From the NCBI GenBank assembly GCA_910577915.1, contig CAJTOM010000029.1, positions 1 to 28,115 of the forward strand: DNA of 28,115 bases. Direction: 5' to 3'. This DNA is from an uncultured Oscillospiraceae bacterium. Lineage in GTDB: Bacteria; Bacillota; Clostridia; Oscillospirales; Oscillospiraceae. How positions within the stretch are numbered: the stretch's first letter is position 1; each line of letters begins with the position of its first letter. This document shows, piece by piece, positions 14,463-21,460 of this stretch. Under the pieces are notes generated by a model. The model did no database searches and had not been told where the DNA came from. It saw nothing but the letters and a program-made list of their open reading frames with translations. The position numbers and the translations under genes are program-made.

Positions 14463-15311
14463 TCACCTCCTCCGCCGCCGGCCCGCCAGGGCCGTCCCCA
14501 GGTGGATGGCCAGCTGCAGCGCCAGCAGGACGGTGGCCACGGAGAAGGCGGCGGCGAAGTCCGCCCGCTCCTTGGCGTAGAGGTACAGGACCGTGGTCAG
14601 CGTGGCGCCGGAGGCCCCGGCCATGCCCCGCAGGCTGGTGAAGTCCTGCATGGCGGTGGACAACCCGGCTGTATAGAGGAGCACCGCGCTCTCCCCCGCC
14701 ACCCGGCCCACCGCCAGCATGCAGCCGGTGGCGATGCCCCCCGCCGAGGCGGGCAGCACCAGGGTGCGGACCATGTGCCAGCGCCCGGAGCCCAGGCCCA
14801 GGGCTCCCTCCCGGCAGGACCGGGGCACCGCCCGCAGGCTCTCCTGGGTGGAGCGGATGACGGTGGGCAGGTTCATCACCGCCAGGGTCAGCGCCCCGGC
14901 CAGAAGGGTTTTCTGCAGCCCCAGCGCCGAGCAGAAGAGGATCACCCCCGCCATGGCGTAGAGGATGGAGGGCAGGCCCGCCAGGGCGTCGGCGGCGAAG
15001 GTGATGGCCCCGGCCAGCCGGCGGCTGGGGGCGTATTCGCTGAGATAGACCGCCGCCCCCACCCCCAGGGGCAGGACCAGCGCCAGGGTGACCGCGATGA
15101 CGAAGAGGGTGTTCACCGCGGCGGGCAGGATCCCTACGGTCCCGTGCAGGACGCTCTCCTGGCTGGTGAGCAGCTCCAGGCTCAGGCCGGGGACACCCCG
15201 GAAGAGGACGCAGCCGCTCAGCCACAGCAGCAGCGCGCACACGGCGGAGGCGCTCGCCCACAGCATAAGCCGGACGGCCCCGCTATAGATCCGCCGGCCC
15301 AGGGACATCAT
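14463..15311 (-). CDS. pstA: Phosphate ABC transporter permease PstA
   Basis: A 282-residue inner-membrane permease of the binding-protein-dependent transport family. Six hydrophobic segments can be traced, from SASAVCALLLWLSGCVLF to the C-terminal VATVLLALQLAIHLGTAL. The loop that contacts PstB reads GSGRWHMVRTLVLPAS, followed by GCMLAVGRVAGESAVLLYTAG, the typical PstA/PstC signature. Its ATG overlaps the pstC stop (ATGA type), so translation is coupled; a second ATG three bases on (15308) is equally possible. With PstC it forms the phosphate channel. It ends in an arginine-rich tail (AGRRRRR). Confidence 0.95.
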   Translation of the reverse strand: MMSLGRRIYSGAVRLMLWASASAVCALLLWLSGCVLFRGVPGLSLELLTSQESVLHGTVGILPAAVNTLFVIAVTLALVLPLGVGAAVYLSEYAPSRRLAGAITFAADALAGLPSILYAMAGVILFCSALGLQKTLLAGALTLAVMNLPTVIRSTQESLRAVPRSCREGALGLGSGRWHMVRTLVLPASAGGIATGCMLAVGRVAGESAVLLYTAGLSTAMQDFTSLRGMAGASGATLTTVLYLYAKERADFAAAFSVATVLLALQLAIHLGTALAGRRRRR

Positions 15312-16174
15312 CTGGCCCCCCTTCCCCGCCGGAGGGCCAGGGTGAGCAGGATGTTCACCAGGACCACCAGCACGAACAGCACCAGCGCGATGGAGAACAG
15401 GGCCTGCCGGTGGAGGGAGCCGGGGGCGGCGTAGTTCATCTCGATGGCAATGCCGGTGGTGAGCAGGCGGACGCTGGAGAGGAGGGAGGGCATGTTGGCC
15501 ACGTTCCCCGCCACCATCAGCACCGCCGTGGCCTCCCCCAGGGCCCGGCCCACCCCCAGGGCGGCGGCGGCGGCCAGGCCGCTTCTGGCGGCGGGGGCGG
15601 TGACGCGGAGCCAGGTCTCCTCCGGGGTGGCCCCCAGGGCCAGGCTGGCCTCCTCATAGGCGGCGGGCACCGCCGCCAGGGCGTCCTGGGACACCGCGAT
15701 CACCGGCGGCAGCAGCATCACCGCCAGCATCAGGATGGCGGCCAGCAGGGTGTCCCCCGCCGGCAGGGACAGCCGCTCCCGGAGCAGGGGCACCAGCACC
15801 GTCATGCCCACCAGCCCCACCACCACCGACGGCATGCCCGCCAGCAGGTCCACCGCGCCGCGGACGAGCCCCGCCAGCCGGGGCGGGGCCGCCTTGGCCA
15901 GAAACAGGGCGGTGAAAAAGCCGGCGGGCACCCCCAGCACCACCGCCCCGGCGGTGGCCCACAGGGAGGCCAGCAGCAGGGGCAGTATGCCGAACTGGAG
16001 GGTATCGGGGTCCCAGGTCCGCCCCAGGAGGAAGGGGCCCAGCCCCAATTCCCGGATGGCGGGCAGGCCGGAGAGAAACAGATACGCGGCGATGAGGGCC
16101 AGCAGCGCTACAGCCGTCAGGCCGCACAGGAGAAAGAGCAGGCCCATGACCCGCTCCGCCCACCGCCGGGTCAT
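15308..16174 (-). CDS. pstC: Phosphate ABC transporter permease PstC
   Basis: ATG 16174 overlaps the pstS stop in an ATGA arrangement, giving a 288-residue product. The frame is open for about 100 codons further upstream, but that part overlaps pstS in another frame. The protein starts MTRRWAERVMGLLFLLCGLT, an early membrane segment, then has the PstC-type stretch FLLGRTWDPDTLQFGILPLL, a conserved MPSVVVGLVG, and the coupling loop LGATPEETWLRVTAPAARSG followed by GVGRALGEATAVLMVAGN. These are classic PstC features. It pairs with PstA to form the membrane pore. Confidence 0.95.
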   Translation of the reverse strand: MTRRWAERVMGLLFLLCGLTAVALLALIAAYLFLSGLPAIRELGLGPFLLGRTWDPDTLQFGILPLLLASLWATAGAVVLGVPAGFFTALFLAKAAPPRLAGLVRGAVDLLAGMPSVVVGLVGMTVLVPLLRERLSLPAGDTLLAAILMLAVMLLPPVIAVSQDALAAVPAAYEEASLALGATPEETWLRVTAPAARSGLAAAAALGVGRALGEATAVLMVAGNVANMPSLLSSVRLLTTGIAIEMNYAAPGSLHRQALFSIALVLFVLVVLVNILLTLALRRGRGAR

Positions 16175-16974
16175 GGGGCCGCCGGGGTCGCGCCGGCCCT
16201 GGCGATGGGGCCGGCGGCGGCGGGGCTGAGGGCGTAGTTCAGAAAGGCCCCCGCGGCGGCGGAGCGGGGCCCCTCCGGCCCGGTCACCAGCAGGAAGGGC
16301 CGCCAGATGGGATAGAGGCCCGCCTGAAGGTTCTCCAGAGTGCAGGCCGCGCCCCCCAGGGACAGCGGGACCACAGAGCCGTCCACGGCGGCCAGGGACA
16401 GGTAGCCGATGGCGTTGGGGTTGGCAGCCACGCCGCCGGCCACGTCCCCGGCGGAGCCGTATTCGTTGGTGTAGACGCACCGCCCCCCGGCGCTCACCGC
16501 CGCCTCAAAGGCGCTGCGGGTGCCGCTGCCCGCCTCCCGGCCGTAGACGGCGATGGGGGCGGCGGGCCCGCCCAGCTGGCTCCACTGGGTGATCAGCCCG
16601 GTGAAGACGGCGGTGAGCTGGGGGAGGGTCAGCTCCCGGATGGGGTTGTCGGGGTGGACCACCACCGCCACGCCGTCCAGGGCTGCCAGATGGCCCGCCG
16701 CTCCCGCCGCCCGCTCTGCCTCCGTCAGCTCCCGGCTGGACAGGCCGATGTCGCAGGTCCCTGCCAGCACCGCCTCCACCCCCGCGCCGGAGCCGGTGCC
16801 GGAGTAGTTGACGACAACGCCGGGGTGCTTCTCCCGGTAGGCCTCCCCCAGGGCGGCCATCACCACCGCCATGGAGGTGGAGCCGTCGGTGCTCACCGCG
16901 TCCCGCGCCCCGCCGCCGCAGCCCGCCGTCAGAATCAGCAGCGCGCCCAGCAGGGGAATCAAACGCTTTTTCAT
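16171..16974 (-). CDS. pstS: Phosphate-binding lipoprotein PstS
   Basis: A 267-residue substrate-binding protein. The signal sequence MKKRLIPLLGALLILTAGC ends in a lipobox with C19, so it should be lipid-anchored outside the membrane. The phosphate pocket is marked by STDGSTSM (28-35), NYSGTGSGAGVEAV and GREAGSGTRSAFE, the three conserved PstS loops; CDIGLSSRELTEAE also fits. It is shorter than many PstS proteins but complete. GGAAAGGAG precedes ATG. It leads the pst operon, whose genes overlap or nearly touch. I see no clear Pho-box in the 130 bases upstream, where a TACACT near 17013-17018 is the only weak -10 candidate. Phosphate starvation control is expected from the family. Confidence 0.95.
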   Translation of the reverse strand: MKKRLIPLLGALLILTAGCGGGARDAVSTDGSTSMAVVMAALGEAYREKHPGVVVNYSGTGSGAGVEAVLAGTCDIGLSSRELTEAERAAGAAGHLAALDGVAVVVHPDNPIRELTLPQLTAVFTGLITQWSQLGGPAAPIAVYGREAGSGTRSAFEAAVSAGGRCVYTNEYGSAGDVAGGVAANPNAIGYLSLAAVDGSVVPLSLGGAACTLENLQAGLYPIWRPFLLVTGPEGPRSAAAGAFLNYALSPAAAGPIARAGATPAAP

Positions 16975-17106
16975 ACTACCGCTCCTTTCCCGCCGCCCGC
17001 AGCGGCGGATCTGTCTGCTTTAGTGTATCGGCAGAGGCGTTGTCCTATGCGAAAAGCGCCTTGTCCCGCTGCGGGATTTGCCGCGCGCCGGCGGTCGGAA
17101 AAGAGC

Positions 17107-17135
17107 GAAGGCAGGGGAATGATTCCCCTGCCTTC
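17107..17135 (-). terminator. Intrinsic terminator of the cytidylate-kinase-like gene
   Basis: GAAGGCAGGGGAA (17107-17119) and TTCCCCTGCCTTC (17123-17135) form a perfect 13-bp stem with a three-base loop. On the minus strand it is followed by CGCTCTTTTCC, a modest T-run. It lies 53 bases after the stop of the gene ending at 17188 and separates it from the pst operon. Confidence 0.85.
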
Positions 17136-17187
17136 TGCGCCGGCGCTTATAAACCATGTGTCTGAGAACCCGTCCGGGCGTCCCGCC

Positions 17188-17823
17188 TCACCCCATGGCG
17201 GCCGCCGTCTGCCGGTTGAAGCGCTCATAGAGCCCGGCGATCACCGCCACGCAGTTCTCCACGCCCAGCGCGCCGCTGTCCAGGCACAGGTCGTAGTTGC
17301 GGGCGTCCCCCCAGCGCTGTTCGGTGTAGAAGCGGTAATGGTGGGCCCGGGCCTTGTCCCGGCGGGTGAGGATGGCGGCGGCCCGGTCCCGGTCCATGCC
17401 GTGCTCCTCCACGCTGCGCTGGACTTTATAGGGCATCTCCGAGTGGATGAACACATCCAGGGTGGGCGTCCTGCCCGCCAGCACGTAGTCCGCGCACCGG
17501 CCCACGATGACGCAGGGGCCCTGCCGGGCCACCTCCAGCACGATCTCGGACTGGGCCTGGTGGAGCTGGTCGGTCAGGGCGCTGCCGGTTTTGTCCGATC
17601 CATTGAACCGGGTGCCGTAGCCGATGATGTGCCCAATAGAGCCGCCGTGGAAGTACTCCCCGTGGGTACGGATGAAGTCCGGGGACAGCTTGGTCTTGGC
17701 GGCCACCATCTCCACGATTTTCTTGTCGTAGAAGGCCAGACCCAGGCGCTGGGCCAGCAGCTTGCCGATGGTGTGCCCCCCGCTGCCGCACTGCCTTCCG
17801 ATGGTAATGACCAGATGTTCCAT
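17188..17823 (-). CDS. Cytidylate kinase-like family protein
   Basis: ATG 17823 (after GGAGGGCTCTTG) gives 211 residues; a TTG one codon earlier is less likely. The P-loop is G9-RQCGSGGHTIG-K21, an unusual Walker A with a double glycine, typical of the cytidylate-kinase-like family (Pfam Cytidylate_kin2) common in Clostridia. Other conserved parts are FYDKKIVEMVA, VARQGPCVIVGRCADYVL (after the 'hhxGRxA' pattern) and the arginine-rich lid MDRDRAAAILTRRDKARAHHY. The end, YDLCLDSGALGVENCVAVI, also fits. It probably phosphorylates a nucleotide or similar small molecule, but family members are mostly uncharacterised and it is not the canonical cmk. It is transcribed alone, divergent from the XRE-type gene. 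Confidence 0.85.
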   Translation of the reverse strand: MEHLVITIGRQCGSGGHTIGKLLAQRLGLAFYDKKIVEMVAAKTKLSPDFIRTHGEYFHGGSIGHIIGYGTRFNGSDKTGSALTDQLHQAQSEIVLEVARQGPCVIVGRCADYVLAGRTPTLDVFIHSEMPYKVQRSVEEHGMDRDRAAAILTRRDKARAHHYRFYTEQRWGDARNYDLCLDSGALGVENCVAVIAGLYERFNRQTAAAMG

Positions 17824-17856
17824 CAAGAGCCCTCCTTTTCAAGTGATTTCCCCTCT

Positions 17857-17885
17857 AGTATAGCACATTTCTTTAGAGGCGTAAA
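17857..17885 (-). promoter_or_regulatory. Promoter of the cytidylate-kinase-like gene
   Basis: On the minus strand TTTACG (17880-17885), 17 bp and TATACT (17857-17862), with TGC just upstream giving an extended -10 (TGCTATACT). GGAGGG and ATG follow about 30 bases on. Confidence 0.75.
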
Positions 17886-17952
17886 GTTTTTTCTGCGCCC
17901 CGCCCCGGCGCTCCCTGCGTCCCGCCTCCGGCCAGCCTCCGGAAAACGGTTC

Positions 17953-17982
17953 TTGACACGGCCGCCGCGCCGCCGCTATACT
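17953..17982 (+). promoter_or_regulatory. Promoter of the XRE/TPR-type regulator gene
   Basis: A perfect TTGACA (17953-17958), an 18-bp GC-only spacer and TATACT (17977-17982). The ATG at 18012 is 29 bases downstream with AAAGGAG between. It is divergent from the promoter at 17857-17885; the two -35 boxes are 67 bases apart. Confidence 0.85.
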
Positions 17983-18011
17983 GTCCCCATACGAGGAAAG
18001 GAGCTGATGCG

Positions 18012-19208
18012 ATGTCCCTGTTTCCCGGCGCGCTGATCCGCCGCCAGCGCATGCGCCAGAACTGGAGCCAGGAGGGGCTGTGCAGCGGCATCTGCGCAGT
18101 CAGTTACCTGAGCAAGATCGAGCAGGGCAAGGTCCAGGCGGGGGAGGACATCCTCCTGCCCCTGCTGGAGCGGCTGGGCATCCGGTACGAGACGGACCCG
18201 GACTTTCTGGCCCGGGCGGGGGCGCTCATCGACCGGCTCTACGAGGACGTGTACGACGGGCTGAGCCTGCTGGACAGCGCCCCCGTGGAGGGCCGCCTGG
18301 CGGAGCTGAAGGAGGAGCGGGAGCGGCTGCTGGCCTCCCCCTATATGCTGGACGTGCTGCTGCTGGAGGGCCTCCTCCTCTGGCGGACGCCGGACGCCGC
18401 CCTGGGGGAATTCGTCCCCTGCATGACCGGGCGGCAGTACGAACTCCACCTGCTCCTCTCCCTCCTGGGGGGAAACGACCGGGCGGGGGAGGAGCTGCTG
18501 CGCCTGAACCCCTGCGGATTCTTCACCTGCCAGGTGGGGGTCAGGCGCTACTGGGAGGGGCGGAACATGGAGAGCGCCGAGCTCCTGGGCCGGGCCTACC
18601 TGCTGGCGGCCCAGGAGGGCCGGGCCCACCTGATGCTGATTGCCAAGGTCTACCTGGGCAACTGCTGCTGCGACACGGGCTGGCTGGAGCTGATGGAGGA
18701 GCACTACCGGGCGGCCCGCAAGCTGGGGCAGGCTCTGGGGGACCAGGGGGCCCTCCTGTCCGACATCGACTACAACGAGGCCACCTCCTACCTGGAGTGG
18801 GGGATGACAGAGAAAGGCCTGGCCATGCTGGAAGGGCTGGAGCGGGACGACGCCCTCTACTTCCACAAGCTGGCCATCGCCCTGGAGAAGGCGGGCCGGC
18901 GGGAGGAGGCCCTGGAGGCGGTGGCCCGGGGCCGGGCCGCTCCCTGCTGCTCCAGCGCCGCGCCCTTGATAGAGGATATGCTGGGCCTGGTGGAGTACCG
19001 GCTGCTGCACCCCGGCTACCTCCGGGACGGGATCTACGCCCCCATGGCGGCGGATCTCTTTGCCCGCATCCGCCGGGAGCAGACCATGGGCAGCGCCCGG
19101 TTCCACCTGCCCTACATGCTGGAGGTCCTGGAGGCGGAGCGTCGCTACCGGGACGCCTACCGCCTGCTGGCGGAGTTTTCCGAGCAGGGGCGGAAAATTG
19201 GACTTTAA
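18012..19208 (+). CDS. XRE-family regulator with a long TPR-like C-terminal domain
   Basis: A 398-residue protein. Residues about 5-60 form a Cro/CI-type helix-turn-helix: LIRRQRMRQNWSQEGLCSGI, then AVSYLSKIEQGKVQAGEDIL, where YLSKIEQGK is the classic recognition-helix end. The remainder is all-helical with paired helices such as LLGRAYLLAAQEGRAHLMLI, MEEHYRAARKLGQALGD and KLAIALEKAGRREEALEAVA, resembling tetratricopeptide repeats. This layout is that of the RRNPPA/Rgg/PlcR-like peptide-responsive regulators, although no peptide gene with a credible start is visible beside it. Other XRE-TPR proteins sense different ligands. It may control the adjacent exporter and acetyltransferase, which follow after 96 bases with their own promoter. 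Confidence 0.85.
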   Translation: MSLFPGALIRRQRMRQNWSQEGLCSGICAVSYLSKIEQGKVQAGEDILLPLLERLGIRYETDPDFLARAGALIDRLYEDVYDGLSLLDSAPVEGRLAELKEERERLLASPYMLDVLLLEGLLLWRTPDAALGEFVPCMTGRQYELHLLLSLLGGNDRAGEELLRLNPCGFFTCQVGVRRYWEGRNMESAELLGRAYLLAAQEGRAHLMLIAKVYLGNCCCDTGWLELMEEHYRAARKLGQALGDQGALLSDIDYNEATSYLEWGMTEKGLAMLEGLERDDALYFHKLAIALEKAGRREEALEAVARGRAAPCCSSAAPLIEDMLGLVEYRLLHPGYLRDGIYAPMAADLFARIRREQTMGSARFHLPYMLEVLEAERRYRDAYRLLAEFSEQGRKIGL

Positions 19209-19220
19209 GGCCTAACTAGA

Positions 19221-19232
19221 AGAAAATTTTCT
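19221..19232. repeat. 12-bp perfect palindrome, candidate operator
   Basis: AGAAAATTTTCT is perfectly self-complementary and lies just after the XRE-type gene, 14 bases upstream of the -35 box of the MFS gene. Its position suits an operator for the upstream regulator, but AT-rich palindromes of this size can occur by chance. Confidence 0.35.
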
Positions 19233-19245
19233 CACAAATGCCGCC

Positions 19246-19275
19246 TTTTCATCTGCTGAGCTCCCGTGGTATGAT
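19246..19275 (+). promoter_or_regulatory. Extended -10 promoter of the MFS gene
   Basis: TATGAT (19270-19275) is preceded by TGG, an extended -10, with a weak TTTTCA (19246-19251) 18 bp upstream. A strong ribosome-binding site, AAGGAGGT, follows at about 19290. Confidence 0.6.
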
Positions 19276-19304
19276 ATAGCCATCCCACAAGGAGGTCCGC
19301 TGCC

Positions 19305-20531
19305 ATGAAAAGCCACACTCTCTGGACGAAAAATTTCACCATCATCACCCTGGGCACCGTCATCAGCGCCATCGGCGGGGTGGCCATGAGCTTCGCCCTG
19401 GGCTTCGTGGTCTTCGACGCCACCGGCAGCACCCTGCTCTCCGCCCTGTTCACGGCGGTCTCCACCCTGCCCCAGATCGTGCTGCCCATCCTGGTCTCCC
19501 CCTGCCTGGACAACTTCCGGCGCAGGCCGGTGATCTTCGGGCTGGACTACCTGTCGGGGGTCATCTACCTGCTCTTCGGCTGGTACCTCCTCTCCCACGA
19601 GTTCCACCTCCCCCTGTACCTCCTCTTCTCCTTCCTGGCCAGCAGCATCGGCTCTGTCTACAGCCTGGCCTACGGGAGCCTCTACCCCAACCTCATCCCC
19701 GAGGGCTTCGCCCAGAAGGGGTACGCCATCTCCGGCATGATCTACCCCACGGTGATCATGGTCATGACCCCCGCGGCCAGCATCCTCTACACCCGCTGGG
19801 GCCTGGCCCCTATCTGCCTGGGGGAGGGGGTGCTCCTCCTCCTGGCGGCCACCCTGGAGACCCGCATCCGGGTGGAGGAGCGCACCCGGGCCGGGGAGGG
19901 CTTCCGCCTCCAGGCCTGGGTCCGGGACTTCCGGGAGGGCTTCGCCTACCTGAAGAGGGAGAAGGGCCTGCTGCGCATCTACAGCTACATGCCCATCACC
20001 CAGGGCATCAGCGAGGGCGCGGACCCCCTCATCCGCGCCTGGTTTCGCACCACGCCGGGGATGGACATCACCATGTACGCCCTGTTCACCACCGCCCAGT
20101 TCATCGGCCGGACCATCGGCGGGCTGGTCCACTACAAATGGGAGATCCCGCCCCAGCGGCGCTTCTCCTTCGCCTACATGGTCTACATCGCCTACCACCT
20201 GATGGACGCGGCCCTGCTGTGGCTGGGCTTCCCCCTGATGCTGGTGAACCGGGGGGTGTGCGGCTTTCTGGGCATCAACAGCGCCACCATGCGGGAGAGC
20301 AGCGTGCAGAACTACCTCCCCGACCACATGCGGGCCAAGGTCAACGCCGTCTTCAACGCCCTCTTTGCCCTCTTCTCCGCCCTGTTCACCGTGGGCATGG
20401 GGGCCCTGGGGGAGGTGCTGGACTACCGTCTGTGCGTGGTCCTGGCCAGCCTGTCCGGGGTGGTCCTCTGCCACCTCATCATGTGGCGGGGCCGGGAGGA
20501 CGTGAAGAAGGTCTATAACAAACGGTATTGA
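19305..20531 (+). CDS. Major facilitator superfamily transporter
   Basis: A 408-residue membrane protein with about 12 hydrophobic segments, from FTIITLGTVISAIGGVAMSF to LCVVLASLSGVVLCHLIM. An MFS-like cytoplasmic loop SPCLDNFRRRPVIFGLDYLS lies between segments 2 and 3, close to the family's 'G-x-L-x-D-R-x-x-R-R' pattern. A central cytoplasmic region of about 60 residues (ETRIRVEERTRAGEGFRLQA and on) splits the two halves. It resembles macrolide- or drug-efflux MFS proteins (MefA/Bcr-like layout), but the substrate is unknown. It has its own promoter and a strong ribosome-binding site, lies downstream of an XRE-type regulator and is followed after 31 bases by an acetyltransferase. An export-and-modify resistance unit is possible but unproven. 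Confidence 0.88.
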   Translation: MKSHTLWTKNFTIITLGTVISAIGGVAMSFALGFVVFDATGSTLLSALFTAVSTLPQIVLPILVSPCLDNFRRRPVIFGLDYLSGVIYLLFGWYLLSHEFHLPLYLLFSFLASSIGSVYSLAYGSLYPNLIPEGFAQKGYAISGMIYPTVIMVMTPAASILYTRWGLAPICLGEGVLLLLAATLETRIRVEERTRAGEGFRLQAWVRDFREGFAYLKREKGLLRIYSYMPITQGISEGADPLIRAWFRTTPGMDITMYALFTTAQFIGRTIGGLVHYKWEIPPQRRFSFAYMVYIAYHLMDAALLWLGFPLMLVNRGVCGFLGINSATMRESSVQNYLPDHMRAKVNAVFNALFALFSALFTVGMGALGEVLDYRLCVVLASLSGVVLCHLIMWRGREDVKKVYNKRY

Positions 20532-20562
20532 TTCGATAGAATCATACAGATTGGAGAGAACG

Positions 20563-21048
20563 ATGGATACATCTGTCAAAGCATACCAGATCCGCGAGAT
20601 ATATGACGGCCAGGAGAAGCAGGCCACCGCCCGGCTGGTCCTGGAGGCTCTCCCCGCGTGGTTCGGCAACCCGGAGCCCAGGGAGGACTATATCCGCAGC
20701 AGCGCCGTCCAGCCCTTTTTCGCCGCCTTCGACGGGGAGAAGCCCGTGGGCTTCCTGTGCCTCAAGGAGACCGGGAGGGCCACGGTGGAGCTGTGCGTCA
20801 TGGGCGTTTTGCAGGACTGGCACCGCAGGGGGCTGGGCACAAGGCTGTTCGCGGCGGCAAAGGCCCGTGCGGTGGAACAGGGCTACGCCTTTATGCAGGT
20901 GAAAACGGTGCAGATGGGGCGGTACAAGGAGTACGACGACACCAACCGCTTTTATCTCAGTCTGGGCTTTCAGGAGTTCGAGGTGTTCCCCACCCTGTGG
21001 GACGAGTGGAACCCCTGTCAGATCTACGTCATGGCGCTGCGCCATTAA
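20563..21048 (+). CDS. GNAT-family N-acetyltransferase
   Basis: ATG 20563 follows GGAGAG; a TTG at 20551 in the same frame is less likely. The 161-residue protein has the GNAT fold. The acetyl-CoA-binding motif A is HRRGLGTRLFAAAKARAVEQ (from about residue 87), preceded by the strand VELCVMGVLQDW. Motif B is NRFYLSLGFQEFEVF, where the tyrosine often acts as general acid. The acceptor is unknown. It lies 31 bases after the MFS gene and is probably cotranscribed, so it may modify a compound linked to that transporter. Confidence 0.88.
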   Translation: MDTSVKAYQIREIYDGQEKQATARLVLEALPAWFGNPEPREDYIRSSAVQPFFAAFDGEKPVGFLCLKETGRATVELCVMGVLQDWHRRGLGTRLFAAAKARAVEQGYAFMQVKTVQMGRYKEYDDTNRFYLSLGFQEFEVFPTLWDEWNPCQIYVMALRH

Positions 21049-21092
21049 CAAATGGTTGTTATGCGCCGAAAAAATACAGACAGGAGCGAGCG

Positions 21093-21398
21093 ATGGAGCT
21101 GTGTGTCGAGCATATCGCCCCCGGCTGGCAGACGCGGCCCTTCACGGAGGCGGACATCCCCGCCATCCTGAAGCGCCGCCGGGGGAACCACGCCTGCTAC
21201 CGGCATATGGGGATGGAGCCCACCGCCGGGAACCTGCGGGAGGTCTTCACCGCCCTGCCCCGGGGAAGGGGCCGGGGTACCGCGCGGCGGTGGCGGAGCG
21301 GACGCTGGGGAAAAGAGACGGGGGACAGGCGTAAATGTATTGAAAAGCGGAGGCCGGTTTCGAGAAGAAGCCGGCCTCCGCTTCTCAATATATGGTAA
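21093..21398 (+). pseudogene. Truncated second GNAT acetyltransferase
   Basis: After AGGAG and ATG 21093 the frame reads MELCVEHIAPGWQTRPFTEA, DIPAILKRRRGNHACYRHMG, then MEPTAGNLREVFTALP. This is the N-terminal third of a GNAT-type protein ('E-x-D-I-x-A-I..GN..Y..M..PT..NLR..ALP'). Beyond about 21270 similarity is lost: the frame becomes arginine/glycine-rich and runs through the long hairpin at 21338-21390 before stopping, giving 101 residues with no acetyl-CoA-binding motif. The neighbouring frame reads GKGPGYRAAVAERTLGK, so an early frameshift followed by truncation is likely. It lies 44 bases after an intact GNAT gene. Confidence 0.6.
21338..21390. repeat. 20-bp inverted repeat (long hairpin) before arginine deiminase
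   Basis: 21338-21357 pairs with 21371-21390 with a single mismatch; the core is AAGCGGAGGCCGG/CCGGCCTCCGCTT. The loop is 13 bases. There is no adjacent T-run on the plus strand (AATTTTCC comes about ten bases later). It may end transcription from the GNAT side, act as an mRNA-stability hairpin for the arginine genes, or be one copy of a short interspersed palindromic element. Confidence 0.65.
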
Positions 21399-21460
21399 TT
21401 TTCCTCGGTATGAAACCACCGTCCTCCGGTCATCCTACAGGCAGAAAAGGAGTGATGCAC

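Noticed and set aside
14458..15261. A long N-terminal extension of PstB in the same frame
   Set aside because: It overlaps pstA completely, is Arg/Gly/Pro-rich shadow text, and a proper GTG start with ribosome-binding site exists at 14457.
16175..16480. An N-terminal extension of PstC upstream of 16174
   Set aside because: It overlaps the coding region of pstS and is low-complexity arginine-rich; the ATGA overlap at 16171-16174 is the normal start.
19238..19279. A 13-codon frame (MPPFHLLSSRGMI) that could be a signalling peptide for the XRE/TPR-type regulator
   Set aside because: It has no ribosome-binding site and overlaps the promoter of the MFS gene; the match to a peptide pheromone is not convincing.
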